A stretch of 20,497 nucleotides of DNA, taken from contig JAILCT010000199.1 in the NCBI GenBank assembly GCA_024690425.1, positions 1-20,497 of the forward strand, read 5' to 3'. Below, one piece after another: positions 9,001 through 15,660 of this stretch (its first letter is position 1; each line of letters starts with the position of its first letter). The position numbers and the translations under genes were made by a program. Origin of the DNA: Lachnospiraceae bacterium. GTDB taxonomy: Bacteria > Bacillota_A > Clostridia > Lachnospirales > Lachnospiraceae. The notes under the pieces are model-generated. The model did not search any database. It was not told where the DNA came from and saw nothing but the letters and a program-made list of their open reading frames with translations.

Positions 9001-9956
9001 ACGGAACAGGCTATCCTGACGGGCTGAAGGGCGAGGATATCCCTGAGAGCGCACGGATTGCCTGCATCGCTGACTGCTATGATGCCATGACTTCTACAAG
9101 GACCTATTCCGTACCAAGGAAACAGGAGGATGTACGGGCGGAAATAGAGCGCTGCAGGGATAAATGGTTTGATCCCCGGGTTGCGGATGTCATGCTTGCA
9201 ATGATCGATGAAGATACGGATTACAGGATGAATGAACATGCAGTGGGCTCTGATGTGTGGAAGCAGTATGACCGGTTGTGGCTGAATGCCGACATCAGTG
9301 AAGAGGAAGAAGAGGAAGTTCGCGTTCCCGTGATCCCGGAAACAGGCACAACAGAAGAAGCAGATACTAAACTGCCTGAATGGCTTTATGAAACCGAAGG
9401 CCTGGATACAGAGAAAGGACTTAAGAACTGCGGCTCGCAGGAAGGATATCTGGCTGTTCTCACAACCTTCCATCAGACTGCCCGTGTTAAGGCTGATGAG
9501 ATAGAATCCCTGTATGAAGCAGAAGATATTGAGAACTATACAATAAAGGTTCATGCGCTTAAGAGCTCGGCAAGGATAATAGGGGCTGACAGCCTGTCTG
9601 AGATGGCGAGAGAACTTGAGGATGCCGGCAAGGCAGGCGATCTCGATAAGATACACGACAATACACAGGCTCTTCTTGAAGAATACCGTGCCCTTGATCT
9701 TAAGCTGTCAGGACTTGATGAAGAAAAGAGCGCCCTTAAGGAGATCGGTGAAGAAATGCGAAGGGAGGCCTTCCAGACGGTCGAAGAGATCGCAGGGAGC
9801 ATGGACTTTGGAATGATGGAGGGGATAATAAAGGACCTTAAGGGATACAGACTCTCCGCCGAAGACAGTGAAAGGCTGCAACGTATGGAAGATATGCTGA
9901 TGCTGCTTGACTGGGATGGGATAAGCAGCATTACCAAGGAGGTTTTAAATGAGTGA
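6012..9956 (+). CDS. hybrid sensor histidine kinase with two receivers, an HD-GYP phosphodiesterase domain and an Hpt domain
   Basis: A 1314-residue membrane signalling protein carrying a whole phosphorelay. Domains in order: a 7TM sensor of the histidine-kinase type (about residues 1-225); a weak PAS-like domain (about 240-325); HisKA with His355 in FLANMSHEIRTP; HATPase with N box NILSNAVKYT, DTGIGM and GTGLGMSI; receiver 1 with phospho-Asp655 (FIDHMMPDMDG); receiver 2 with Asp795 (LLDIHLSDGNG); HD-GYP with HD at 939-940 (LLHDIGKIG), HHEKFDGTGYP ending near 1002; and Hpt with His1181 (KVHALKSSARIIGA). HD-GYP domains hydrolyse c-di-GMP. All key residues are present, so every module looks active. 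A further C-terminal helical stretch of about 80 residues follows the Hpt. There is no Shine-Dalgarno before ATG 6012 and an in-frame stop at 6003-6005, so the start is bounded to 6012 or 6018. The response regulator gene overlaps its end. Confidence 0.94.
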   Translation: MTMRDILLTIQYICILGLFVESVIVFKRWKKPLHAYLFISCMATLINSIGYLLQLYSVSLESDITALKFSYFGGIWIALFSLLFIKELCRIRIPSWVSWLLILLHLCIYVSILSLQRHNLYYTYIEYVNDGLFPKLVHGNGVVHTFFAVLQVTYIALGIFWLFVSYRKEKIRRASNRLILVLCAYFIESIFYVVQKFDLIRITESYDVTSLGYLFGTVFMLVAILKYDLLGSGELAREFMIDRLSEGIIVVDRYGEVGYFNDYAKGLYPELMTNPLTVVDNLKKAISAGESITIDDRIFTPEENDLLYKNESLGKLYALVDDTDHYRYMEELKKQKEIADSASESKSRFLANMSHEIRTPINAVLGMDEMILRESREASIRTYAADIMSAGRTLLSLINDILDFSKVEEGRMEIIPVQYDLSSLINDLANMTRDRAVRKGLKFDIEVDSHIPNFLIGDEIRIRQCALNILSNAVKYTETGHVCLKVTYRNRDDRNILLDILVEDTGIGMKEEDIEKLFSPYKRIDEKRNRSIEGTGLGMSITRELLRLMGSELTVKSEYGSGTEVSFAVKQQVTSWEEIGDYSSRFKELKTDLADYHELFHAPDARILVVDDTEMNLTVIHNLLKKTRIRIDTAACGRDAIMLASTNPYDVIFIDHMMPDMDGITTLEHIREDGKNQETPAVAFTANAVSGSREMYMDAGFTDYLSKPVDGNLLETMLKKLIPAGKIRKPEPSEDVRAGAQASSRSRILVVDDDESVCALIKSIMEGSYEIRVLLSGRDAVREAVDYMPDLILLDIHLSDGNGFTVMEELKKDMTTADIPVLLITGDNDSVTEENGFKSGAADYIRKPFVPDVLKQRVKRIIDLHHYQKSIEKEVRRQTGKSKRLTKEMMLALAKTVDTKDHYTDGHSRRVAALCAEIGRRLGKNDEEQVELYQIGLLHDIGKIGIHDDIIHKDTRLTDEEFSVVKDHTVKGDEILKEITDMPNLHEGARWHHEKFDGTGYPDGLKGEDIPESARIACIADCYDAMTSTRTYSVPRKQEDVRAEIERCRDKWFDPRVADVMLAMIDEDTDYRMNEHAVGSDVWKQYDRLWLNADISEEEEEEVRVPVIPETGTTEEADTKLPEWLYETEGLDTEKGLKNCGSQEGYLAVLTTFHQTARVKADEIESLYEAEDIENYTIKVHALKSSARIIGADSLSEMARELEDAGKAGDLDKIHDNTQALLEEYRALDLKLSGLDEEKSALKEIGEEMRREAFQTVEEIAGSMDFGMMEGIIKDLKGYRLSAEDSERLQRMEDMLMLLDWDGISSITKEVLNE

Positions 9957-10719
9957 ACAGAATGAAAGGGGAGGCGTTCTCATCATAAGCGAAAAAGAGA
10001 GCTTCCTGATAAACAGTCTGGTACAAAAGCTGGAGAACAGCGGTGTTTCCTCATTTGTCTGTCATGGAAACATTAAGGAGATGGAAGAGCGTCGGGATAA
10101 GACAGAGCTTATGATCCTCTTTCTGGGAGAAGAGGTTGAAAATATGACGGAAACGCTTGTGTATCTGAAGGATCTTGCCGGAGATATTGACAGGAAGATG
10201 ATCATTATCGGTGATGATGATGAGTATGGAGCCGCACTTAAGATAATCCCGGAAGTTCTGGTCATAGAACGCTTTAAAAGACCGCTTGCCATGGACGACC
10301 TGATAAAGTCAATAGGCAGATACATGGAAGAGAACACCGGTGAAAAACGCAGGAAGACTATACTTATAGTTGATGATGATATAACATATATGCGTACCGT
10401 ATATGAGTGGTTAAAAGACAGTTATCATGTGGGAATGGCTTCAAGCGGAGTTCAGGCGATAAGCTATCTTGCAAGGAACAGGGCTGACCTTATCCTTCTT
10501 GATTATGAGATGCCCATAGCCAATGGCCCCCAGGTACTTGAAATGCTGAACGGTGACTCTGAAACAGATAAGATTCCCGTTATGTTCCTGACCGGCCATG
10601 CAGATGTTCAGAGCGTACTCTCTGTGGTAAGCCTGTGCCCGGCAGATTACCTGCTTAAAACGATAGACAAGCCGGGTCTTCTTAAGAAGCTGGATGATTT
10701 CTTCGAAAAGAACAAATAG
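9949..10719 (+). CDS. two-receiver response regulator; N-terminal receiver degenerate
   Basis: 256 residues without a DNA-binding or enzymatic output domain. Residues about 8-120 have the receiver fold pattern (VLIISEKESFLINSLVQKLE at the start) but lack the phosphorylatable aspartate: the strand reads LMILFLGE. This is probably a pseudoreceiver. Residues about 135-256 are a regular receiver, with the acidic pocket ILIVDDD, phospho-Asp in LILLDYEMP, and conserved Thr in MFLTGH. The conserved Lys is in YLLKT, where the usual Pro after Lys is replaced by Thr. A strong AAGGAGG (9936-9942) precedes ATG 9949, which overlaps the kinase stop by eight bases. It is the natural phosphate acceptor or sink for the upstream Hpt domain, or a protein-interaction output. 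It ends 17 nt before the convergent YgjV-like gene. Confidence 0.88.
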   Translation: MSEQNERGGVLIISEKESFLINSLVQKLENSGVSSFVCHGNIKEMEERRDKTELMILFLGEEVENMTETLVYLKDLAGDIDRKMIIIGDDDEYGAALKIIPEVLVIERFKRPLAMDDLIKSIGRYMEENTGEKRRKTILIVDDDITYMRTVYEWLKDSYHVGMASSGVQAISYLARNRADLILLDYEMPIANGPQVLEMLNGDSETDKIPVMFLTGHADVQSVLSVVSLCPADYLLKTIDKPGLLKKLDDFFEKNK

Positions 10720-10736
10720 CGGAATATAGGGAAAGA

Positions 10737-11366
10737 TTAACGTGGCATCAGCTTCTCAAGATCAAGCCTGTATGCATTATCGCCCACAGCTTCATAACCG
10801 GTTTTTTCAAGATAGGAAACATGATCCCTTGCCTCCTGCTTGAACAGGAGAGACTTATATCCGTCATGAGCCATTTTCTCATAGAGGAAACGACCGACCG
10901 ATGCATCGCGGTAAGCGGGAGTTGCGTAGTCAAGGAGAACTTCGACCTTGCCCGGTTCGGTTTCCTTCCCGAGGAACAGACCGGCCGGAACCGATTCGCA
11001 GCATACCAGATATGCTATATCAGCCACGATGTTCTCTGAGGAAAATCCCGGAAACCAATGCTGGATGTCATCTGCGCTGCTCTTAAGAAGATGAGAAAAA
11101 TAGCCGTCGTTTATATCTGTTTTTACAAGGGTATACGCCCGCTCTTCCCTAAGGATACGAAGAAGGTGATATATGTTTATTCCGGCAAGGCAGATGTTCA
11201 TGATGGCCGTCGGATACGATCTTATCGCCAAGGCATAGCCTGCGAAAATAACACTTCCGGTAAGGTTAATAAGCCTGAGCTTGACGACTGATGTCATGAG
11301 CATCGATATGAGTACCAATGCCGAACCGATATATCCTATTATCTCGATGAGAAGCTTAGTATCCAT
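10737..11366 (-). CDS. YgjV-like inner membrane protein with a C-terminal GNAT-like domain
   Basis: 209 residues on the minus strand. Residues 1 to about 80 hold three hydrophobic segments in the pattern of the YgjV/Imp inner membrane family (EIIGYIGSALVLISMLM, then SVIFAGYALAI, then AIMNICLAGINIYHLL). Residues about 90-209 resemble a GNAT acetyltransferase fold, with ATPAYRDASVGRFLYEKMA corresponding to the acyl-CoA-binding turn and helix and FKQEARDHVSYLEKTGYEAV to the last helix and strand. The canonical Q/RxxGxG/A motif is poorly kept (YRDASVG), so activity is doubtful. The ribosome binding site GGGAGG lies about ten bases upstream of the ATG. The gene is divergent from hflX and convergent with the response regulator gene. 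The function is unknown. Confidence 0.75.
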   Translation of the reverse strand: MDTKLLIEIIGYIGSALVLISMLMTSVVKLRLINLTGSVIFAGYALAIRSYPTAIMNICLAGINIYHLLRILREERAYTLVKTDINDGYFSHLLKSSADDIQHWFPGFSSENIVADIAYLVCCESVPAGLFLGKETEPGKVEVLLDYATPAYRDASVGRFLYEKMAHDGYKSLLFKQEARDHVSYLEKTGYEAVGDNAYRLDLEKLMPR

Positions 11367-11445
11367 CCTGTATCCTCCCGACCCGGTTATTTATTCTGAT
11401 TATACATCATATATAGGACAAAACGATATTTTTTTGAAAATCATT
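11367..11445. promoter_or_regulatory. divergent intergenic region between the YgjV-like gene and hflX
   Basis: On the minus strand, 11404 to 11399 is a perfect TATAAT, placing a start point about 26 nt upstream of the YgjV-like ATG; no good -35 accompanies it. On the + strand an AT-rich stretch with TATATA near 11411-11416 could be the hflX -10, again with a poor -35. No hairpin or operator-like repeat stands out. Confidence 0.4.
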
Positions 11446-12765
11446 ATGGAAAAAGAGACGATCACAGAAAATCTCATACCGGTTGTCATTGCGGGTCTTC
11501 GCACCGGTGAAGACGACGAAGAATTCGAGCGTGCAATGAAGGAGCTTGAGAGCCTCTGCGAGGCATGTGAACTTGAGGTGAAGGGAACGATCACCCAGGC
11601 CCTTGTGCATCCTGATAATGCCACATGGCTCGGTTCGGGCAAGGCTGAAGAACTGGCCTGTCTTGTGAGGACAGTGGAAGCAGAGCATGTAGTGTGCCTT
11701 GGGAACCTCTCGCCTGCCCAGATGAAGAACCTCCAGAGAGTCATAGAAGCTCCGGTATGGGACAGGACCAATCTTATACTTGAGATATTTTCGAGAAGGG
11801 CAAGGACACGTGAGGCCGGGCTTCAGGTTGAGTCGGCATATCTGCAGTATATGCTGCCACGGCTTACCGGAATGTGGAAGCATCTCGGGCGTCAGAGCGG
11901 AGGCGGGGGCAGCAGGGCCAACAAGGGTATAGGTGAAAAACAGATAGAGCTTGACCGCCGCCAGATATCCCATCGGATCAATGAGCTTAGGAAGGAACTT
12001 AAGCAGATAGAGAAAACAAGGGATGTACAGCGCAAAGGCAGGGAAAGAGACGGATACCCGCATGTGGCCCTTGTCGGTTACACGAATGCAGGCAAATCCT
12101 CCCTGATGAACCGGCTTATTGACATGAGCGTTTCTGCATCGGAGAGAACTTCAGCCAAGAAGGTGTTTGAGAAGGATATGCTGTTTGCAACACTCGATAC
12201 ATCTGTCCGTAAGATCGATATCCAGGGCCGGAAGCCCTTTCTCCTGTCGGATACCGTAGGATTTATTGAGAACATACCGCATGACCTCATTAAGGCATTC
12301 AGGTCAACACTTGCGGAAGTGAAGTATGCTGATGTGATACTGATAGTCATGGATTCATCGGATCCGCATCATGTGATGCATAAGAAGGTTACGGAGGATA
12401 CTCTGCGGGATCTGGATGTATCAGGCATTCCCCGTATGTATGTATACAACAAGGCAGATCTGCGTGATGGGGGACTGACTGTTAAGAATCAGCCGGATGG
12501 TGATTCTTACTATATCTCAGCCCGTACCGGATACGGGATAGATGAACTGCTTGATGCCATGCAGGATATTTTTAAGGCAGGAAGCCGTATGATAGATATA
12601 TGCATTCCTTATACGGACGGACATATCCTGAGCCGTATACATAGGGAAGGCGAGGTTTTGGAGGAGAGTTTTGAATCGGACGGAACACATATAAGAGCTG
12701 TCTGTCCTGCCCCTCTTGCCGACTGTATAATGAATGCCAATGATTATAAAGGAGACTTTTCGTGA
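11446..12765 (+). CDS. hflX: ribosome-associated GTPase HflX
   Basis: HflX binds the ribosome and is known to split stalled or heat-damaged 70S particles. The 439-residue product has the N-terminal HflX nucleotide-binding-like domain, including ALVHPDNATWLGSGKAEEL. A Gly-rich linker RQSGGGGSRANKGIGEKQIE and a coiled-coil helix follow. The G domain has G1 GYTNAGKSS (211-219), G2 in FATLDTSVRKI, G3 DTVGF (269-273) and G4 NKAD (335-338). The frame stays open upstream to 11281, but that stretch overlaps the start of the divergent YgjV-like gene, and family alignment starts near MEKETITENLIPVVIAGL, so ATG 11446 is chosen. Its Shine-Dalgarno is weak. Its TGA overlaps the next gene's GTG by four bases. 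Confidence 0.95.
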   Translation: MEKETITENLIPVVIAGLRTGEDDEEFERAMKELESLCEACELEVKGTITQALVHPDNATWLGSGKAEELACLVRTVEAEHVVCLGNLSPAQMKNLQRVIEAPVWDRTNLILEIFSRRARTREAGLQVESAYLQYMLPRLTGMWKHLGRQSGGGGSRANKGIGEKQIELDRRQISHRINELRKELKQIEKTRDVQRKGRERDGYPHVALVGYTNAGKSSLMNRLIDMSVSASERTSAKKVFEKDMLFATLDTSVRKIDIQGRKPFLLSDTVGFIENIPHDLIKAFRSTLAEVKYADVILIVMDSSDPHHVMHKKVTEDTLRDLDVSGIPRMYVYNKADLRDGGLTVKNQPDGDSYYISARTGYGIDELLDAMQDIFKAGSRMIDICIPYTDGHILSRIHREGEVLEESFESDGTHIRAVCPAPLADCIMNANDYKGDFS

Positions 12766-13754
12766 GAAGAAGAATTGCCATGCTGATGGCTGCAGCTGTG
12801 ACAGCCTGTGCACTGTCAGCGTGCGGTACCGCCGGCCCAGACAGGCCTGCGGACGGGGCCGCTGATGACAGATTAAGGATAGTCACAAGCATATTTCCCG
12901 AATACGACTGGGTTGTGAATATACTCGGAAGTAATCCGGCAGGGGCTGAGGTCACCCTGCTGCTTGATAAGGGCGTGGATCTTCACAGTTATCAGCCTGC
13001 CGCTGAAGACATTATGAAGATATCAACCTGCGACATGTTCATATATGTTGGAGGAGAATCCGATGAGTGGGTCGATGATGCCCTTAAGGAAGCAGCCAAT
13101 AAAGATATGTCAGTGATAAATCTTCTTGATGTCCTTGGAGACTCGGTCAGGGAAGAAGAGGTGGTAGAGGGGATGCAGGAGAGCGGACATGAGGAGGCCC
13201 ATGAGGAAGGTGAGACCGAATATGATGAACATGTGTGGCTGTCGCTTAAGAATGCGACCATGCTCACAGAATATATTTCGGGGGAACTTAAGAGGATAGA
13301 TGAACAGAATGCGCAGACCTACACAACAAACACGGAAGCATACATAAAAAAGCTTAATGATCTTGATAAGAAATATATGGATGCCGCTTCACAGGGCCGC
13401 GTAAAGACCCTTCTGTTCGGAGACAGGTTTCCATTCAGATATCTGACAGATGATTATGGTCTGTCCTACTATGCGGCTTTTTCGGGATGCTCGGCTGAAA
13501 CGGAAGCGAGTTTTGAGACGATCACTTTTTTGGCGGAAAAGGTTGATGAGCTGTCACTGCATTCCGTTATGACCATCGATGGATCGGATCACAGGATGGC
13601 CGAAACCATAGTTAAGAATACAGCCGGTAAGGATCAGCAGATACTGACAATGGATTCGATGCAGTCAGTTACATCAGCCGATATAGAAGGAGGAAGGACG
13701 TATCTTTCCGTAATGGAAGACAACCTTGCAGTACTTACCGAAGCACTTGACTGA
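12762..13754 (+). CDS. zinc ABC transporter substrate-binding lipoprotein (ZnuA/AdcA-like)
   Basis: A 330-residue cluster A-I metal-binding lipoprotein, expected to hand Zn2+ (or Mn2+) to an ABC permease. The signal peptide ends in the lipobox LSAC with lipidated Cys21. Likely metal ligands are His75 (VDLHSYQP) and His157 (YDEHVWLSLKN), with further ligands in the C-terminal lobe. A short acidic/His loop (ESGHEEAHEEGE, about 140-151) precedes the second ligand, as in zinc-specific members. RFPFRYLTDDYGLSYYAAF followed by SGCSAETEASFETI is typical of Clostridia versions. The start is GTG 12762 with AAAGGAG about seven bases upstream, and it overlaps the hflX stop as GTGA. No permease or ATPase gene follows, so it must use one encoded elsewhere. 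Confidence 0.9.
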   Translation: MRRRIAMLMAAAVTACALSACGTAGPDRPADGAADDRLRIVTSIFPEYDWVVNILGSNPAGAEVTLLLDKGVDLHSYQPAAEDIMKISTCDMFIYVGGESDEWVDDALKEAANKDMSVINLLDVLGDSVREEEVVEGMQESGHEEAHEEGETEYDEHVWLSLKNATMLTEYISGELKRIDEQNAQTYTTNTEAYIKKLNDLDKKYMDAASQGRVKTLLFGDRFPFRYLTDDYGLSYYAAFSGCSAETEASFETITFLAEKVDELSLHSVMTIDGSDHRMAETIVKNTAGKDQQILTMDSMQSVTSADIEGGRTYLSVMEDNLAVLTEALD

Positions 13755-13795
13755 GCTGTGGGATCTGACGGCATTTACTGAGAAGTAAAAAAGTG

Positions 13796-13824
13796 TTGAC
13801 AGGATAATACTTCGGTGATAGAAT
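13796..13824 (+). promoter_or_regulatory. promoter of the marR-arsA operon
   Basis: TTGACA (13796-13801), a 17-nt spacer, then TAGAAT (13819-13824). The predicted start is near 13831. A perfect palindrome overlaps the -10 and the predicted start point. Confidence 0.8.
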
Positions 13825-13835
13825 TAAATTAATTC
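13821..13835. promoter_or_regulatory. 15-bp palindrome over the marR -10, probable MarR operator
   Basis: GAATTAA-A-TTAATTC is a perfect inverted repeat with 7-bp arms. It covers the second half of the -10 and the predicted start point. Binding there would block RNA polymerase, which fits autorepression by the MarR protein encoded next. Wider arms ACTTCG (13809-13814) and CGAAGT (13842-13847) flank it. Confidence 0.6.
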
Positions 13836-13875
13836 GAGAGGCGAAGTAAATATCCGAATGATAAAAGGGAACGGA

Positions 13876-14364
13876 ATGGACAGGATAACACCTGAAGAGG
13901 GCTTTAAACAGTTTACTGCTTATATAGATGAGATAAAGGAACTTCTCTCATCTGAACTGTGGGGAAATATTTTCCTCAACTGCTCGAAGAATGAGGTTTT
14001 GATATTCTGGCTTCTGTATCAGAGAAATGAAGTCAATATGTCCGAGATAGCCGAATATATCCATGTACCCTTGAACACCGCCACAGGTATAGTGGGAAGG
14101 ATGGAGAAGGGCGGACTTATAGAACGGACGCGCAGTGAAGAGGATAAGAGGATAGTACTTATCAGATTCAGTGATAAGGGCATGAAGCAGTTTAGGAGGC
14201 TCATCAGTGAGCTGATGACCTATGTGTCGAAGATATTGTGCGCATTCACTCCCGAAGAACTGAAGCTCATGGAAGATATGATGGCCAGGGTAAAGGATGT
14301 ATTAAAAGAGGAGAAGAAAAAAGAAGTTACCGGTAAAAAGATCCGCAGGATCACGATAGAGTAA
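13876..14364 (+). CDS. MarR family transcriptional regulator with an IXI-like C-terminal tail
   Basis: A winged-helix regulator of 162 residues. The DNA-binding core runs from EVLIFWLLYQRNEVNMSEIA through the recognition helix LNTATGIVGRMEKGGLIERT to the wing (SEEDKRIVLIRFSDKGMK). Helices typical of the MarR dimer interface flank it. ATG 13876 is preferred to ATG 13858 because AAGGGA (13865-13870) lies five bases upstream; 13858 would add MIKGNG. The C-terminus is unusual: after the last helix comes a charged linker (KEEKKKEVTGKK) ending in IRRITIE. This resembles the IXI tail of small heat shock proteins and closely matches the end of the small protein encoded at 15660. The promoter carries a palindrome suited to autoregulation. 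The family is certain; the ligand is unknown. Confidence 0.88.
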   Translation: MDRITPEEGFKQFTAYIDEIKELLSSELWGNIFLNCSKNEVLIFWLLYQRNEVNMSEIAEYIHVPLNTATGIVGRMEKGGLIERTRSEEDKRIVLIRFSDKGMKQFRRLISELMTYVSKILCAFTPEELKLMEDMMARVKDVLKEEKKKEVTGKKIRRITIE

Positions 14365-14369
14365 AATAA

Positions 14370-14387
14370 AGGCAGCGAAAGCTGCCT
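14370..14387. promoter_or_regulatory. GAAA-tetraloop hairpin in the marR-arsA1 gap
   Basis: AGGCAGC-GAAA-GCTGCCT forms a 7-bp stem with a GNRA loop, six bases after the marR stop. On the + strand it is followed by GTAAAAAG, not by a U run, so it should not terminate. It may stabilise or separate the marR message. Read on the minus strand it is followed by TTTATTTTAC and looks like an intrinsic terminator. Confidence 0.5.
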
Positions 14388-14404
14388 GTAAAAAGCCTAA
14401 ATAC

Positions 14405-14426
14405 TTCGAATGCGGAAATATTCGAA
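14405..14426. promoter_or_regulatory. inverted repeat upstream of arsA1
   Basis: TTCGAAT, eight bases, then ATTCGAA, within the 123-nt gap between marR and the first ATPase gene. The region shares AATACTTCG and AAATATyCGAA with the marR leader. It could be a second operator or an RNA hairpin in the leader. Confidence 0.45.
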
Positions 14427-14487
14427 AGAGGAACTATATACATTTATTAAGATCAGCAATGAGGCTGATCTGCAAGGAGGATTCAAG

Positions 14488-15660
14488 GTGGATACAAGGA
14501 TCATCATCTTTACGGGAAAAGGCGGAGTGGGGAAGAGCAGCGTCGCTGCTGCCCATGCATTAAAAAGTGCTTCGCAGGGGAAGAATACCCTGCTTGTGAG
14601 CACGGATATGGCACACAACCTCGGTGATATATTTGAGGAAAATCCGGGAAGAGATATTAAGAATGTAAGGGACGGACTTGATGTGTATGAGATAGATCCG
14701 CAATATGTCATGGAGAATGATTTTGCGGATATCATGAAGTATATTTCAGACCTTTTGTCTCAGAAGGATATGAACGGACTTGAGGATATGGGGATGCTTC
14801 CGGGTATGGAGGAACTGTTTTCCCTGCTGAGGATATCGCAGCTTCATAAGAGCGGTATATATGACAGGATAATTGTTGACTGTGCGCCCACGGGTGAGAC
14901 TTTGTCGCTGCTTAAATTCCCGGAGCTCCTTTCCTGGTATATGGAGAAGCTGTTCCCGATAGGCAAGGTCGGAGTAAGGGTACTGTCACCGATATCCAGG
15001 CAGCTTTTTAAGATCGAGATGCCCAACAGGCATGCGATGAATGATATAGAGAGAATGTTTGTGAAGCTTATGGAACTGGAAGAGCTTCTCAAGAACCGGG
15101 ATATCACGAGCATAAGGATTGTGACCACACCCGAGAAAATGGTCGTTGAAGAAACAAAGCGTAATTATATGTATATGAACCTGTATGACTTTAACGTTGA
15201 CGGACTGTATATAAACAGGATACTTCCTTCCGATATAGGGAACGATTTTTTTGACGAATGGCTAATAGTTCAGCAAAGATATATTGCTGAGATCGAGGAT
15301 ACATTTGCCGCCCTTCCGATATACAGGATCCCCTGGTATGACGAAGAACTTAAGGGCGTGGAAAACATATCCAGAATAGTGAGGGATGTCCTTAAAGATG
15401 AGGCTGTCTTTGATACAAGAGTCATCAATGACAGGGAGAGATTTGAACAGACACAGGAAGGTTATCTGTTAAGAGTCAATATTCCGGGAGCGGATAAAAA
15501 CAATATCGATCTGTACCAGGCGGCTGCGGATATTGTGATAAAAGCAGGGAACTTCAAGCGAAACATACCGCTGCCCAACATCCTTAGGGATCATATGGTG
15601 TCGGGGGCGAAATATGAGGACGGAATTCTTAACATAAGATTTGCGAAAGGAGAACCGTGA
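14488..15660 (+). CDS. ArsA/Get3-like ATPase with a C-terminal HSP20-like domain (first copy)
   Basis: A SIMIBI-class ATPase of 390 residues related to ArsA and Get3, enzymes that couple ATP-driven dimer closure to cargo handling. Seen: deviant Walker A GKGGVGKSS (10-18), switch I STDMAHNLGD (38-47), switch II DCAPTGETLSLL (131-142), and the family segment IRIVTTPEKMVVEETKRN. From about residue 315 a small beta-sandwich resembles the HSP20-like domain known in some ArsA proteins (LLRVNIPGADKNNIDLY, then DGILNIRF). The protein stops at FAKGEP, so the tail that follows this strand in small heat shock proteins is absent. There is no Get3-type CxxC. GTG 14488 is chosen because AAGGAGG (14474-14480) is ideally placed; ATG 14410 has no ribosome binding site. 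No arsenite pump or ArsR is nearby, so arsenic export is unlikely. Confidence 0.9.
   Translation: MDTRIIIFTGKGGVGKSSVAAAHALKSASQGKNTLLVSTDMAHNLGDIFEENPGRDIKNVRDGLDVYEIDPQYVMENDFADIMKYISDLLSQKDMNGLEDMGMLPGMEELFSLLRISQLHKSGIYDRIIVDCAPTGETLSLLKFPELLSWYMEKLFPIGKVGVRVLSPISRQLFKIEMPNRHAMNDIERMFVKLMELEELLKNRDITSIRIVTTPEKMVVEETKRNYMYMNLYDFNVDGLYINRILPSDIGNDFFDEWLIVQQRYIAEIEDTFAALPIYRIPWYDEELKGVENISRIVRDVLKDEAVFDTRVINDRERFEQTQEGYLLRVNIPGADKNNIDLYQAAADIVIKAGNFKRNIPLPNILRDHMVSGAKYEDGILNIRFAKGEP

Noticed and set aside
8733..9656. 307-codon open frame on the minus strand inside the hybrid kinase gene
   Set aside because: It is antisense to the HD-GYP and Hpt coding sequence, which is clearly real. Its translation shows no recognisable domain and is rich in Cys and His as expected of an antisense shadow.
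10720..10736. Bidirectional terminator between the convergent genes
   Set aside because: The 17-nt gap has no inverted repeat with T runs; any terminator would have to lie inside a coding region, and none was seen.
11281..11445. Longer hflX start
   Set aside because: The extra 55 codons overlap the divergent YgjV-like gene and its promoter, and the encoded residues do not look like HflX.
13821..13835. AdcR/ZitR zinc box
   Set aside because: The palindrome lacks the TTAAC-x2-GTTAA core, and the following MarR protein shows no evident zinc-ligand pattern.
14410..14487. N-terminal extension of the first ArsA-like ATPase from ATG 14410
   Set aside because: There is no ribosome binding site before it, it lies within an inverted repeat, and GTG 14488 has an ideal AAGGAGG; the P-loop then starts at the usual distance from the N-terminus.
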